Part shown: positions 16,807-25,154 of the stretch, piece after piece
How the letters are laid out: the number at the start of each line of letters is the position of its first letter
Position numbering within the stretch: the stretch's first letter is position 1
Origin: Paragemmobacter kunshanensis
GTDB lineage: Bacteria > Pseudomonadota > Alphaproteobacteria > Rhodobacterales > Rhodobacteraceae
NCBI RefSeq assembly: GCF_011059185.1
Contig: NZ_JAALFE010000004.1
Coordinates: forward strand, 1-64,000
Reading direction: 5' to 3'
Length of the DNA: 64,000 bases
Position numbers and translations under genes: made by a program
The notes under the pieces: model-generated
Seen by the model: the letters and a program-made list of their open reading frames with translations, nothing else
What the model was told of the DNA's origin: nothing
Databases searched by the model: none

Positions 16807-18708
16807 TCAGCCGCGCCCAACAGTCCTGTCCAGGCCAAACGCCCTTTCCAGCGTCTCCGCCATCCCTGACGCGTGTTCCTCACCGTCCCGGGATGGCGCG
16901 GACACACCCCCGCCCTCTTCCGGCGCTGACCAGACGGCCAGCACAACGCGCAGGGCCGGAAACCGCCGCCGCAACTGGCGCAATCTCACCGCGACAGCCG
17001 CGCCCGCCTCCCGGTCAAGCGATGTCAGGACGATCACCTCGGCCCCGAAGGCTTGCACCGCTTCGGCCTGAACCGCCCGCCAGGACAGCACCCGCGTCTC
17101 GGCCCCCTCTGCCCGCATCACCTGCGCCAGCATCCCCGCCACCGCCTCGTCCAGCACCGTGCGCGCGCCGGTCACCACCACCCTCCGGCCCGCACCCGGC
17201 AAGGGGCTGTCGCCGTCCAGCCCGGCGGCCTCTTCGATCACGGCGTCCAGCCGCTCGACCTGGTCCAGCACGGCATCCGCCATCCGGTTGGCCTGCGCAT
17301 CGGACAAGAGCCCCGTCTCCTGATCGGCCTGCGCCATGGCCAGCGCCGGAATCGCCTTGCGATCATAGAACTCGGCAATCTCGCGCGACATGCGGGCCTC
17401 CCCCGCCGCCAGGACCGAAGCCTCGTCCAGCGCGAAGGAATGCCCGGTCAACAGCCGATCATAAAGCCGCGCCGTTTCCTCCAGAACCGGGTTGTCGCCC
17501 AGCAGGATCGAAAAGACCCGCAGACTGGGCACATGATGGCCGATCACCACCAGGCAGACGGTCAGCGGCGTGGCGATGATCAACCCCATCGGCCCCCAAA
17601 GCCAGGTCCAGAACATGGCCGAAACGATCACCGCCAGCGGGCTCAGCCCGGTCCGGCGGCCATAGAAACGCGGCTCCACGACATTCGACGTGATCAGTTC
17701 CACCCCCGCGAACAGCGCCACCGTCCACAGCACAAGCGACCAGTCCGGCGCCACCGCAAAGGCCATCACCAATGGCAGCACCACCGAAATCGCAGTGCCG
17801 ATATAGGGAACGAAGCGCAGGATCAGCGTCACGATCCCGAAAAACAGCGCGTTCGGCACACCGATCAGCCAAAGTCCCAGCCAGATCGGCACCGCATAGA
17901 CGACATTCACCACCAGCTGCGCGACCAGATAGCTGGACACCCGCGATCCGGCCTCGCCCAGCAGGCGCGAGGTGGCAAGGATGTTGCTGCCGCCGATCAG
18001 GATGACCAGACGGTCGCGCAGGGCCGCCCGCTCCAGCAGCGCAAAGACGACAACCACCGCAATCAACCCCGAAATCGCCACCGGCTCCAGCGCAGGAAGG
18101 ATGACCCCGGTCAGCCAATCCGACAGGCTGGTCGTCTCGATCAGTTCCACACGCACCGGCCCGGCATCCTGCGCGCCCTGTCCCCCCTCCGCCGCGGCAA
18201 GCCGGTCGCTGATGTCGGCCACCATGGCCTGCAGTTGCGCAACCATCCGGCTCTCCTTTCCCATCTCGAGAAAGGCATCCAGCTTCGACAGGACATTCCC
18301 CTGATAAAGCGGCAGGTTCGCCCCGATCAGGCTCAGCTGATAGGCGAAGGCCAGCACAAAGCCCCCGACAAGCGCCGCCGTGGCCAGCACGGTCAGGACG
18401 ACGGCCCAGCGCTCCGTCAGGCCGCGTCGGCGCAGGGCATTGACCAGCGGTGTCAGGACAAAGGCACAGAGCATCCCCAGCGCCAGCGGCAGGAACAGAT
18501 CCCGCGCCAGATAAAGGATCGCACAGACCACCGTGATCACCGCCAGAGTGGTCAGGGAAACGACCGACTGCCGCGCCTTGGCAGGACGCGCGCCCTCCTC
18601 TGCACCGCTGCCATCCCGGACAGCGCGCCGTTCCCCGCCCGATCCGGCACCAGACCTGTCGCCCGATACCGGCACCATCGGTGCCTGCTCTTGCCCTGTC
18701 ACCATCAT
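16807..18708 (-). CDS. AI-2E family transporter (PerM/TqsA-like) with C-terminal extension
   Basis: A 633-residue membrane protein. After a basic, low-complexity N-terminus (about 1-45) it shows eight or so hydrophobic segments in the arrangement of AI-2E/PerM exporters, including the motif LRFVPYIGTAISVVLPLVMA and the block PRFYGRRTGLSPLAVIVSAMFW. About 200 residues follow the membrane domain as a cytoplasmic extension, ending in an alpha/beta region (RRVVVTGARTVLDEAVAGML, VIVLTSLDREAGAAVAVRL). The promoter carries an exact EcfG-type motif at 18756-18780, so it is predicted to be induced by the general stress response. The transported substrate is unknown. Confidence 0.85.
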   Translation of the reverse strand: MMVTGQEQAPMVPVSGDRSGAGSGGERRAVRDGSGAEEGARPAKARQSVVSLTTLAVITVVCAILYLARDLFLPLALGMLCAFVLTPLVNALRRRGLTERWAVVLTVLATAALVGGFVLAFAYQLSLIGANLPLYQGNVLSKLDAFLEMGKESRMVAQLQAMVADISDRLAAAEGGQGAQDAGPVRVELIETTSLSDWLTGVILPALEPVAISGLIAVVVVFALLERAALRDRLVILIGGSNILATSRLLGEAGSRVSSYLVAQLVVNVVYAVPIWLGLWLIGVPNALFFGIVTLILRFVPYIGTAISVVLPLVMAFAVAPDWSLVLWTVALFAGVELITSNVVEPRFYGRRTGLSPLAVIVSAMFWTWLWGPMGLIIATPLTVCLVVIGHHVPSLRVFSILLGDNPVLEETARLYDRLLTGHSFALDEASVLAAGEARMSREIAEFYDRKAIPALAMAQADQETGLLSDAQANRMADAVLDQVERLDAVIEEAAGLDGDSPLPGAGRRVVVTGARTVLDEAVAGMLAQVMRAEGAETRVLSWRAVQAEAVQAFGAEVIVLTSLDREAGAAVAVRLRQLRRRFPALRVVLAVWSAPEEGGGVSAPSRDGEEHASGMAETLERAFGLDRTVGRG

Positions 18709-18755
18709 CCCCGCCCCCTCGCCGCCGTGTCCCGGACCTGCGCCACTCGGAAAAC

Positions 18756-18780
18756 AACGGCCGTCACCCGATCACGTTCC
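18756..18780 (-). promoter_or_regulatory. EcfG-type promoter of the AI-2E transporter gene
   Basis: On the minus strand the sequence GGAAC (18780-18776), a 16-bp spacer and CGTT (18759-18756) match the alphaproteobacterial EcfG consensus exactly. The predicted start point is about 40 bp upstream of the ATG at 18708. Confidence 0.72.
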
Positions 18781-18820
18781 CGATACCCGGGACGATTTTT
18801 CCCGCACCTGCCGCCGGGCC

Positions 18821-18845
18821 GGAACCTGACGCCGCCTCGCGCGTT
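18821..18845 (+). promoter_or_regulatory. EcfG-type promoter of the gene at 18886
   Basis: GGAAC at 18821-18825, a 16-bp spacer and CGTT at 18842-18845. It lies back to back with the EcfG-type promoter at 18756-18780 on the other strand, so both divergent genes appear to belong to the stress regulon. The predicted start point is about 34 bp from the ATG. Confidence 0.72.
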
Positions 18846-18885
18846 GCCCTCGCAATGCCTGTCCGGCCCGAAGATGGAGAACGCC

Positions 18886-19365
18886 ATGTCAGCCCCTTCC
18901 CGTCGTCCCGTGATCCTCGTGAACGATGCCGCCCTCCTCTCGCCTCAGGTCCGCGCACTGGATGCGGACAGTTGCACGGTCATCGTGGCCGGCAGCCGGG
19001 TCGTGGGCATGACCCTGGCCGAACTTGCCCTTCCCGGCGCGCAGATGATCTGGACGGACTTCCGGCAGAGCCGCGCGCTCGGCCATCTGCATCAGGAAAT
19101 CGACGCGAATGGCGGCCTCGATCACCTGATCCTTGCCGCCGACGGATCACAGGCGGAAACGGTCTTCTCGGTGATGTGCGCCATCCTCTGCCTGTTGCCC
19201 GCCCTGCGTCGGCCAGGCAAGGCGAGGATCTCGCTCGATCTCGACGATGGTCCCGCCGTCGCCGGCCTGAAGGAGTTTCTCTCCCGTCTCGCCCCGCGTC
19301 TCAACCGGCAGAACATCAGCCTTTGCCTGAACATCCGCCAGACCATCGCCGCGGGCGCGCCCTGA
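18886..19365 (+). CDS. Hypothetical protein, Rossmann/SDR-like, stress-regulated
   Basis: A 159-residue soluble protein of unknown function. Alternating hydrophobic strands and helices (RPVILVNDAALLS, SCTVIVAGSRVVGM, LDHLILAADGS, RISLDLDDG) suggest an alpha/beta Rossmann-like fold. The LDHLILAADG segment is reminiscent of short-chain dehydrogenases, but the glycine-rich cofactor loop and the YxxxK pair are absent, so catalysis by an SDR mechanism is unlikely. The start has GGAG upstream. An exact EcfG-type promoter precedes it, which places it in the general stress response. No closer assignment can be made. Confidence 0.7.
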   Translation: MSAPSRRPVILVNDAALLSPQVRALDADSCTVIVAGSRVVGMTLAELALPGAQMIWTDFRQSRALGHLHQEIDANGGLDHLILAADGSQAETVFSVMCAILCLLPALRRPGKARISLDLDDGPAVAGLKEFLSRLAPRLNRQNISLCLNIRQTIAAGAP

Positions 19366-19402
19366 CTGGCGCCCGAGCGCGCCCCACGGAAAGCCCCGCC
19401 CC

Positions 19403-19431
19403 GGCCCGGATTGCATCACCGCATCCGGGCC
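19403..19431 (+). terminator. Terminator after the gene at 18886
   Basis: A 9-bp perfect stem (GGCCCGGAT with ATCCGGGCC) with an 11-base loop, followed by CTTTCGCTT. It is 38 bp past the stop codon. Confidence 0.5.
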
Positions 19432-19464
19432 TTTCGCTTGCTGCCCGGCGCAAGGACCGGCCAG

Positions 19465-19493
19465 AAAAAAGGCTGCGACCGAAATCGCAGCCT
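19465..19493 (-). terminator. Rho-independent terminator on the minus strand
   Basis: A 9-bp perfect stem (AGGCTGCGA with TCGCAGCCT) with six A residues on its left, which read as a T-tract on the minus strand. It serves the DUF1328 gene. Confidence 0.6.
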
Positions 19494-19516
19494 GAGTTCA
19501 GAGGGAACGACGAAAT

Positions 19517-19544
19517 CCCGCAGGGCCGGGGATGGCCCTGCGGG
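19517..19544 (-). terminator. Hairpin directly downstream of the DUF1328 gene
   Basis: An 11-bp perfect stem (CCCGCAGGGCC with GGCCCTGCGGG) and a 6-base loop, 13 bp after the DUF1328 stop. It lacks a strong T-tract and may stabilise the 3' end or act together with the terminator at 19465. Confidence 0.45.
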
Positions 19545-19557
19545 CAGGGCAGACAGA

Positions 19558-19722
19558 TCAGCCGCGCCGCATGAGGCGGCCGATCAGGGACAGCACGAAA
19601 AGCACCAGGAAGATGAAGAACAGGATCTGCGCGATACCGGCCGAGGTGCCGGCAATACCGCCAAAGCCGAGAACGCCCGCGATCAGCGCGATGATGAGGA
19701 AAGTGACAGCCCAACCAAGCAT
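19558..19722 (-). CDS. DUF1328 small membrane protein
   Basis: A 54-residue hydrophobic protein with two membrane segments ([22 protein letters not shown] and [21 protein letters not shown]) and a basic tail. The sequence and length match the DUF1328/YtjA family. The internal ATG at 19722 is chosen because AAGGAG lies 7 bp upstream. The longer 61-residue frame would start upstream of that site. An EcfG-type promoter lies about 65 bp upstream, consistent with the stress induction reported for relatives. The molecular function is unknown. Confidence 0.85.
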   Translation of the reverse strand: MLGWAVTFLIIALIAGVLGFGGIAGTSAGIAQILFFIFLVLFVLSLIGRLMRRG

Positions 19723-19785
19723 GGCAATGCTCCTTTTTTTCATGTCCCGGGCGCCACCTTGCGCCCTGTTGAGATCTGCCAGACC

Positions 19786-19811
19786 AACGCGCGACCATGC
19801 GGAACGGTTCC
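19786..19811 (-). promoter_or_regulatory. EcfG-type promoter of the DUF1328 gene
   Basis: On the minus strand GGAAC (19811-19807), a 17-bp spacer and CGTT (19789-19786). It is oriented toward the DUF1328 gene. Confidence 0.7.
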
Positions 19812-19839
19812 CCCGGATCCCGGAAAAACCGCCCGCCCG

Positions 19840-21522
19840 TCAGATCCCGCCGCGCGGAAAGACCAGTTCCACCACCGACCGCGCGCCGTCGGTCCGCGTC
19901 GAGACGCGCCCCCGCAACTGGGCAGCAAAGCGCGCCAGCATCCGCTTTGGCAGGGCCGCCATGCCTGTCGTGGTGTCAGCCAGGAACTCCGGCACGGCCG
20001 GGCCTTCTATCGACAGCCGGATGTCCTGCCCCTCTTCGGTCAGCGCCACCTCGATCCCGCGATCCATGCCCGCCCTTGCCGCGAAAAGGCACCCCACGGC
20101 CTCGGCCACCGCCAGGGCCAGGGGCACCGCCGCCTCGGGGGTCAGCCGGATCGGATCCAGCCTGTAGCGCGCCGATCCGATCGCGATGCCGTGGATCTCC
20201 TTCAATCGCCGCACCACCCCGCCCAGCACCTCATCCATCGGCACATCGCGGCGGCCGTCCAATCCGTAAAGGCTGGTATGGGTCGAGGACAGCGCGATGA
20301 CGCGATAGATCAGCCCGTCCAGCACCCCCCGCAGGGCCGGATCGCCTGCCTCGCGCCGATACATCCGCATGACCGAAGCGATGATCTGCAGGCTGTTGCC
20401 GCTGCGATGGTGAACCTCGCGCAGCAGCCGTTCCCTGTCCACCAGCAGGTTCTGCAACTCTGCTTCGTCCTGCTCCAGATCGCGGATCAGCTTTTCATAG
20501 ACGGCATGCAGCTTCTGGATCTCTGTCGGGGCCTCGGCGATATCCGGAATCGCCACCCGCGCGCGCGCCTCGCTATAGGCCATCATCGCGCGTGACAGCG
20601 CCCGCACATGCCGCACCACCAGCCGCCCCGAGGCCAGCGCCGCCGCGATCAGCGCCGCCGCCCAGGTCAGCGCCGGCAGCAGATAGGGCGCCATGGCACT
20701 GGCCGCCCAGGAACTTGCCTCGCCCTGTTCCCAGATGGCCAGCAGAAACAGGTCTTCGGCGACATTCACCACCGACACGATCCGCTCCGAACCGTCCGCC
20801 CCTTCGACAAAGGCCGGACGCCCGGCAAGCCGGGCCGCCCCGTCCAGGCCCATGCCGGGGGGCAGCAATGCCAGGGCGTCGCGCGCCTCATCCGACCGGG
20901 CCAGTTCCGTGCCATCCGCCGTAAAGGCGACGATCACACCCGGCTCCCACTCGACATAGTCGGCCGTATAGGGGCTGGGCGTCACCGCCTGATTGGGGAT
21001 CGACACCGAAACCACCCCCGTCTGTCGGCCGCTTCCGTCCACCACCGGATGCACCGCCCCGATCACCGCCCCCCCCGAAACCGGGCCGCGCGGATTGAAA
21101 ACGAGCATCGGTTCCGGGCGTGCCATCATCCGCTCAAAGGCGGCATTCCCGGAAAAGTCGAACGGCTCCCCGGTCGAGGCACAGGTCATCCGGCCCGACA
21201 TCGGGATATAGGCGACAAGCGATGCTTCGGGGATGCCCTCGGCTACCGCCCGCATCCGCGCCATGCATTCCGCATCCTCCGGAATGCCCGGCGACAGGCT
21301 CTGTGCCAGAACCTTCGCCGTGGTCTGGCTGGCGCGGATCAGGTCGATCTGGGGCTGCACGGCCGCCAGCGACGCGCCACCGATGCCTTCCAGCGTCGAT
21401 TGGTGGAACTGTTCGCGCGTCACCTGCGTCTGAACAACCGAAAGCACGCCAAGCGGCAACAACGCCAGCACAAGCGTCGACCCAAGCCGAAAGCCCAGGG
21501 TGCTGGTCGCCAGAAACTTCAT
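19840..21522 (-). CDS. HisKA_2-type sensor histidine kinase-like protein, possibly catalytically degenerate
   Basis: A 560-residue membrane sensor. Two membrane segments (about 14-32 and 278-298) flank a periplasmic sensory region, followed by a HAMP-like linker and a HisKA_2 dimerisation segment with the phosphoacceptor candidate His371/His372 (LLREVHHRSGNSLQII). The ATPase domain is unusual. Where an N-box Asn is expected (E-x-x-x-N) the sequence is AEAVGC, and the DxGxG and GxG boxes read IEGPAVP and TGMAALP. It may therefore be a pseudokinase or a phosphotransfer/phosphatase partner. It lies 31 bp downstream of ecfG in the same operon, so a role in PhyR signalling is likely. Confidence 0.8.
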   Translation of the reverse strand: MKFLATSTLGFRLGSTLVLALLPLGVLSVVQTQVTREQFHQSTLEGIGGASLAAVQPQIDLIRASQTTAKVLAQSLSPGIPEDAECMARMRAVAEGIPEASLVAYIPMSGRMTCASTGEPFDFSGNAAFERMMARPEPMLVFNPRGPVSGGAVIGAVHPVVDGSGRQTGVVSVSIPNQAVTPSPYTADYVEWEPGVIVAFTADGTELARSDEARDALALLPPGMGLDGAARLAGRPAFVEGADGSERIVSVVNVAEDLFLLAIWEQGEASSWAASAMAPYLLPALTWAAALIAAALASGRLVVRHVRALSRAMMAYSEARARVAIPDIAEAPTEIQKLHAVYEKLIRDLEQDEAELQNLLVDRERLLREVHHRSGNSLQIIASVMRMYRREAGDPALRGVLDGLIYRVIALSSTHTSLYGLDGRRDVPMDEVLGGVVRRLKEIHGIAIGSARYRLDPIRLTPEAAVPLALAVAEAVGCLFAARAGMDRGIEVALTEEGQDIRLSIEGPAVPEFLADTTTGMAALPKRMLARFAAQLRGRVSTRTDGARSVVELVFPRGGI

Positions 21523-21553
21523 GCCCGCCCTGTCCTCACAGGATGTCCGGTCG

Positions 21554-22141
21554 TCAACAGGCCGCCGTCGCGCCGCGCAGCACAACCGCCTGCGTCGCAC
21601 CATCCGTGCCCGAGAACATGTCCTCGCCCTCGGCCAGATGCAGCAACTCCGCCAGTCGCCTGCGCGCCCGGCTGGCCCGGCTCTTCACCGTGCCGACGGC
21701 CACGCCCATCATCTCGGCGGCCTCCTCGCAGGAAAATCCGGAAGCACCGACCAGGATCAGCACCTCGCGATGCTCGGGGCTCAGCTGATCGAAGGCGCGC
21801 TGGAAATCGCCAAAGGCCAGCCGCCCGTCATGCGCGGGCCGCTCCGACAGCGTCGCCGCAAAGGCCCCGTCACTGTCCTGCACCTCGCGCCGGGTCTTGC
21901 GCAGCGCGGAATAAAAGGCATTGCGCAGGATGGTGAACAGCCAGGCGTCGAGGTTTGTCGCCGGATCGAACTTGTCGATATTGGACCAGGCCTTCAGGAT
22001 CGTCTCCTGCACCAGATCGTCGGCCTTGGACACATCGCGCGTCAGGCTGATCGCAAAGGCCCGCAGGCGGGGGATCGCCCCGGCCAGCCGGTCGCGCGGG
22101 TCGGCACTGCCCGCCTCGGCCAGAACCGATGCGGCGGTCAT
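21554..22141 (-). CDS. ecfG: RNA polymerase sigma factor EcfG
   Basis: A 195-residue ECF sigma factor of the EcfG group that directs the alphaproteobacterial general stress response. Region 2 is seen in KADDLVQETILKAWSNIDKF and NLDAWLFTILRNAFYS. Region 4 is LSPEHREVLILVGASGFSCEEAAEMM followed by VGTVKSRASRARRRL. A short non-conserved tail of about 25 residues follows. The start overlaps the nepR stop by 4 bp. NepR holds EcfG inactive until phosphorylated PhyR titrates NepR. The operon has an EcfG-type promoter, implying positive autoregulation. Confidence 0.93.
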   Translation of the reverse strand: MTAASVLAEAGSADPRDRLAGAIPRLRAFAISLTRDVSKADDLVQETILKAWSNIDKFDPATNLDAWLFTILRNAFYSALRKTRREVQDSDGAFAATLSERPAHDGRLAFGDFQRAFDQLSPEHREVLILVGASGFSCEEAAEMMGVAVGTVKSRASRARRRLAELLHLAEGEDMFSGTDGATQAVVLRGATAAC

Positions 22142-22317
22142 GATGTCCCACCCTTGCCCGTGCCGCCCTCCGCAGCCTTCAGTTGCGCCAGCAACTCGCG
22201 GAACCGGTCGGGCAATTCCTCGTTCAGGGCGGCTGAATAGACCCGCTTCAGATTCTCGTCGATCTGCGCGCGCATCGCCTGGCGCCGCGGCGTCTCTTCA
22301 TCCCGATCGCTCGACAT
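22138..22317 (-). CDS. nepR: Anti-sigma factor NepR
   Basis: A 59-residue NepR protein. The core helix-helix motif IDENLKRVYSAALNEELPDRFRELLAQLK matches the family consensus, with variable charged ends. It binds EcfG in unstressed cells and switches to the sigma-like domain of phosphorylated PhyR under stress. The ATG at 22317 is the only sensible start for a normal-length NepR, although its ribosome binding site is weak. It overlaps ecfG by 4 bp and is divergent from phyR. Confidence 0.92.
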   Translation of the reverse strand: MSSDRDEETPRRQAMRAQIDENLKRVYSAALNEELPDRFRELLAQLKAAEGGTGKGGTS

Positions 22318-22344
22318 TTTTTCTGCATTCCCGGTTTCATTCAC

Positions 22345-22376
22345 GGAACCAAACGTCCTCCGCCGCGTTTGGTTCC
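22345..22376. promoter_or_regulatory. Bidirectional EcfG-type promoter (nepR-ecfG and phyR) on one palindrome
   Basis: The arms GGAACCAAACG (22345-22355) and CGTTTGGTTCC (22366-22376) form a perfect inverted repeat around a 10-bp centre. Each strand therefore carries GGAAC, exactly 16 bp, then CGTT. The -35 of one promoter overlaps the start region of the other. Plus-strand transcription leads to phyR (ATG 22408) and minus-strand transcription to nepR (ATG 22317). Confidence 0.8.
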
Positions 22377-22407
22377 CGCAAGACCGAAAATTTTTGGAGC
22401 TTTCTTC

Positions 22408-23217
22408 ATGATCGCACAGGACGCGAACGATCTTTCGGCCCGGGTCGCCCGGCACCTGCCCTACCTGCGCCGTTACGCCCGTGCCCTGACCGGGAACCAG
22501 ACCAGCGGCGACAACTATGCCATCGCGGTTCTCGAGGCCGTGATCACCGATCCCGGGCTGGTTGCCGACCATCCCGATACCAGGATCGCCCTCTTCGCCG
22601 TGTTCCATTCCATCTGGGCCAGTTCCGGCGCCCCCGTGGCCGAGGCCGAGGGTGGCAGCTCCTCGCGTGCCCAGGCGCATCTCGCGGCCCTCACGCACAA
22701 TTCGCGCGAAGCGCTGCTTCTGAACTCCATCGAAGGATTTACGCCGGACCAGGTCGCCACGATCATGGGCACCGACCGCGCCGAGGTGGATCACCTGATC
22801 GACATGGCCCTGCGCGAGATGGAATCCTCCGTCCATGGCGCGGTTCTGGTGATCGAGGATGAAGCGATCATCGCGATGGACATCGCGGATATCGTCGAAG
22901 GCATGGGCCACCGCGTCACCGGCAATGCCCGCACCCATGCCGAAGCCGTCCGACTGGCCGCCGAGGATCGCCCTGATCTGATCCTGGCCGATATCCAACT
23001 GGCCGACAATTCCTCCGGCATCGACGCGGTGAAGGAGATCCTCTCCCAGTTCGGCGAAGTTCCCGTGATCTTCATCACCGCCTTCCCCGAGCGGCTGCTG
23101 ACGGGCGAACGCCCGGAACCGGCCTTCCTGATCAACAAACCCTATACCGAAGAGCAGGTGCGTTCCGCCGTGAGTCAGGCGATGTTCTTCTCCTCGAAGA
23201 AAAAGATTCCGGCCTGA
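22408..23217 (+). CDS. phyR: Response regulator / anti-anti-sigma factor PhyR
   Basis: A 269-residue PhyR. An N-terminal sigma-like domain mimics EcfG (regions resembling sigma 2 at about 10-70 and sigma 4 at about 90-138: LTHNSREALLLNSIEGFTPD). It is followed by a receiver domain with Asp195 (ILADIQLAD) as phosphoacceptor, Thr224 and Lys244 (LINKPY). On phosphorylation the sigma-like domain is exposed and binds NepR, freeing EcfG. The start has GGAG upstream. It is divergent from nepR-ecfG and shares a palindromic EcfG-type promoter with it. Confidence 0.95.
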   Translation: MIAQDANDLSARVARHLPYLRRYARALTGNQTSGDNYAIAVLEAVITDPGLVADHPDTRIALFAVFHSIWASSGAPVAEAEGGSSSRAQAHLAALTHNSREALLLNSIEGFTPDQVATIMGTDRAEVDHLIDMALREMESSVHGAVLVIEDEAIIAMDIADIVEGMGHRVTGNARTHAEAVRLAAEDRPDLILADIQLADNSSGIDAVKEILSQFGEVPVIFITAFPERLLTGERPEPAFLINKPYTEEQVRSAVSQAMFFSSKKKIPA

Positions 23218-23238
23218 TCCGGAAACCTGCAGGCGGCC

Positions 23239-24936
23239 CTACCGGCGCCGCCTGCGCCTTTCTTCGGGCCGTGCCGCCACCTTCGGAACCAGGTCCGGAT
23301 TCATCGCGAACCGGATCCGGATATGCAGGCCATCGGCGCTGAAGTCCCGGCTGATCGTTCCCGACAGTTCCCCCTTCAGGCTGGCCTCGATCAGTCGCGA
23401 TCCGAACCCACCACCCGCAATGGCCGTCGCCGCCGGGGCCGGGGCCGGGGCCTCCGACGGGCCGGGAAACCGCTCGACCCAGTCCAGCGCGACGACAGGC
23501 GCAGCGCCCGCCGTCTCGGGCGGATCAAGCTGCCAGTTCACCCGCAGCCGCCCGCCCTCTCCTGAAAGCCCGCCATATTTCATCGCATTCGTCACCAGTT
23601 CATGCGCCACCATGGCAAAGGCATGGGCCTGACGCTCGTCCAGAACCACGGGCGGTCCCGCCATCAGGTGATCGACGGCGGCCGTGTCCAGACATTGCTG
23701 CAACTCCTTCCGCAGGATTTCGCCCAGATCGGCCTGCGCCGACAGGGTGCCCGCCAGAATTTCCTGCACCGCCGCCATGGCCTGCAAACGGGAATCAAAG
23801 GCCGTCGTGAAGGCCTTCACATCGGAAGCCCCCCGCGCGCTTTGCCGGGCAATCGACTGGATGCGCGCGATGTGGTTCTTGATCCGGTGCTTCATCTCCT
23901 GCAGCAAGAGCCCCCGATATTCGGACTCGCGCTTCGCCGCCGCGGCAAGTTCGCGCGCCTGCCCCGCCTCTTCCTGCCGCGCGGAAATCGCCAGCGCCGC
24001 CGTGGCGGCAAACAGGATCGACACCAACCCCACCAGCAGACTGCCCAGATGCCTGTGCCAGGGCACCGTCCCCGTCTGCCAGAGGTCGAACCGCCAGGTC
24101 CGGCCCAGCACATCCACCCTTCGCGACAGATCCGGTCCCCCCTCCCCCACCACGGGATCCGCATGGATGGGCAGATCGGGCATCGCCTCATCCATGATCC
24201 TCATCCCCGGCTGCGTGCCATGCGCGCCCGACAGGGCGGCCCGGATCAGATCCCCCCCCCGGAACGGCGCATAGACAAAGCCCACCTGCGCCGACAGGCC
24301 CCCGCCCGCCCCGGCCGACCGCCCGCCATAGGCCAGATAGACAAGGAACCCCGTCTGCCGGTCGACCTCCGTTTCCTGCACCAGCATGACCGGGCCGCTC
24401 ATCTGCGGCTCACCCGTCGCCAGCGCGCGATCCATCGCCGCCCGGCGGACCGGCTCGACATACATGTCATAGCCAAGCGCGTTCATGTTGCGCGGGTTGT
24501 CCGGCTCCAGCAGCACGATCGGCACGCGCCAGGGCTGATCCGTCTCCGGCCTGATCTCGACATCGACGCCATATTGCGCGGCAATCTCGGCCCGCGCCCC
24601 GGCACCCTGATCCGGGGGAAAGGCCCGCGCGAACCCCACACCCTGCACCCCGGACAGATCCCCGACGATATCGACCGCCTCGATGAACCGCAGGAATTCG
24701 TCGCGGGCCACCTTGCCCCGTGACGCAGCAAAAAGCCCCTTGGCCGCCCTCAGGACGACCACATGCTGTTCCAGCCGTGACGTGATCAGGTCCACCGCCA
24801 GATCGGCAGACCGCTCGAACTCGGCCTCCAGCCGCCGCTCCTCGGCACTGTAGACGGCGAATGTCATCACTGCGCCCAGACCAAGGCCCGCCATCAGCGC
24901 CACCTGCGGCATGATGCGGACAAGAAGCGCCCTCAT
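23239..24936 (-). CDS. CHASE-domain HWE-family sensor histidine kinase
   Basis: A 565-residue membrane kinase. There is an N-terminal membrane segment (about 8-28), a periplasmic CHASE sensory domain (about 35-290, including AAKGLFAASRGKVARDEFLRF and VQGVGFARAFPP), a second membrane segment near residue 300 and a cytoplasmic HWE kinase core. The phosphoacceptor is in LQEMKHRIKNHIARIQSIARQ. The N-box HELVTNAMKYGG, the WxE motif (LDWVERF) and the G-box GGGFGSRLIEASL are intact. It lies beside phyR and ends 21 bp from its stop, so it is a candidate PhyR kinase. The start is uncertain: no strong ribosome binding site was found and upstream ATGs exist. Confidence 0.85.
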   Translation of the reverse strand: MRALLVRIMPQVALMAGLGLGAVMTFAVYSAEERRLEAEFERSADLAVDLITSRLEQHVVVLRAAKGLFAASRGKVARDEFLRFIEAVDIVGDLSGVQGVGFARAFPPDQGAGARAEIAAQYGVDVEIRPETDQPWRVPIVLLEPDNPRNMNALGYDMYVEPVRRAAMDRALATGEPQMSGPVMLVQETEVDRQTGFLVYLAYGGRSAGAGGGLSAQVGFVYAPFRGGDLIRAALSGAHGTQPGMRIMDEAMPDLPIHADPVVGEGGPDLSRRVDVLGRTWRFDLWQTGTVPWHRHLGSLLVGLVSILFAATAALAISARQEEAGQARELAAAAKRESEYRGLLLQEMKHRIKNHIARIQSIARQSARGASDVKAFTTAFDSRLQAMAAVQEILAGTLSAQADLGEILRKELQQCLDTAAVDHLMAGPPVVLDERQAHAFAMVAHELVTNAMKYGGLSGEGGRLRVNWQLDPPETAGAAPVVALDWVERFPGPSEAPAPAPAATAIAGGGFGSRLIEASLKGELSGTISRDFSADGLHIRIRFAMNPDLVPKVAARPEERRRRRR

Positions 24937-25154
24937 GCCGCCACCACGCCGCGATCTTGCCCCGTCCCCCGGCATTCGCTGCCTGGCCTGTCTGACCTCA
25001 CTGGCGTAATTCCTGCCTCCATCGGGCGGTTCTTGTGGCTGCGACAACACCGCAGGCAATGGGACAGCACAGGATGATGTTTCAGCCAAGGCGATGGGCA
25101 GGTCAATGCACTTGCAGACGGCCCGCCGCCAGCCTGCGCAAAGCCGCCACAGAA

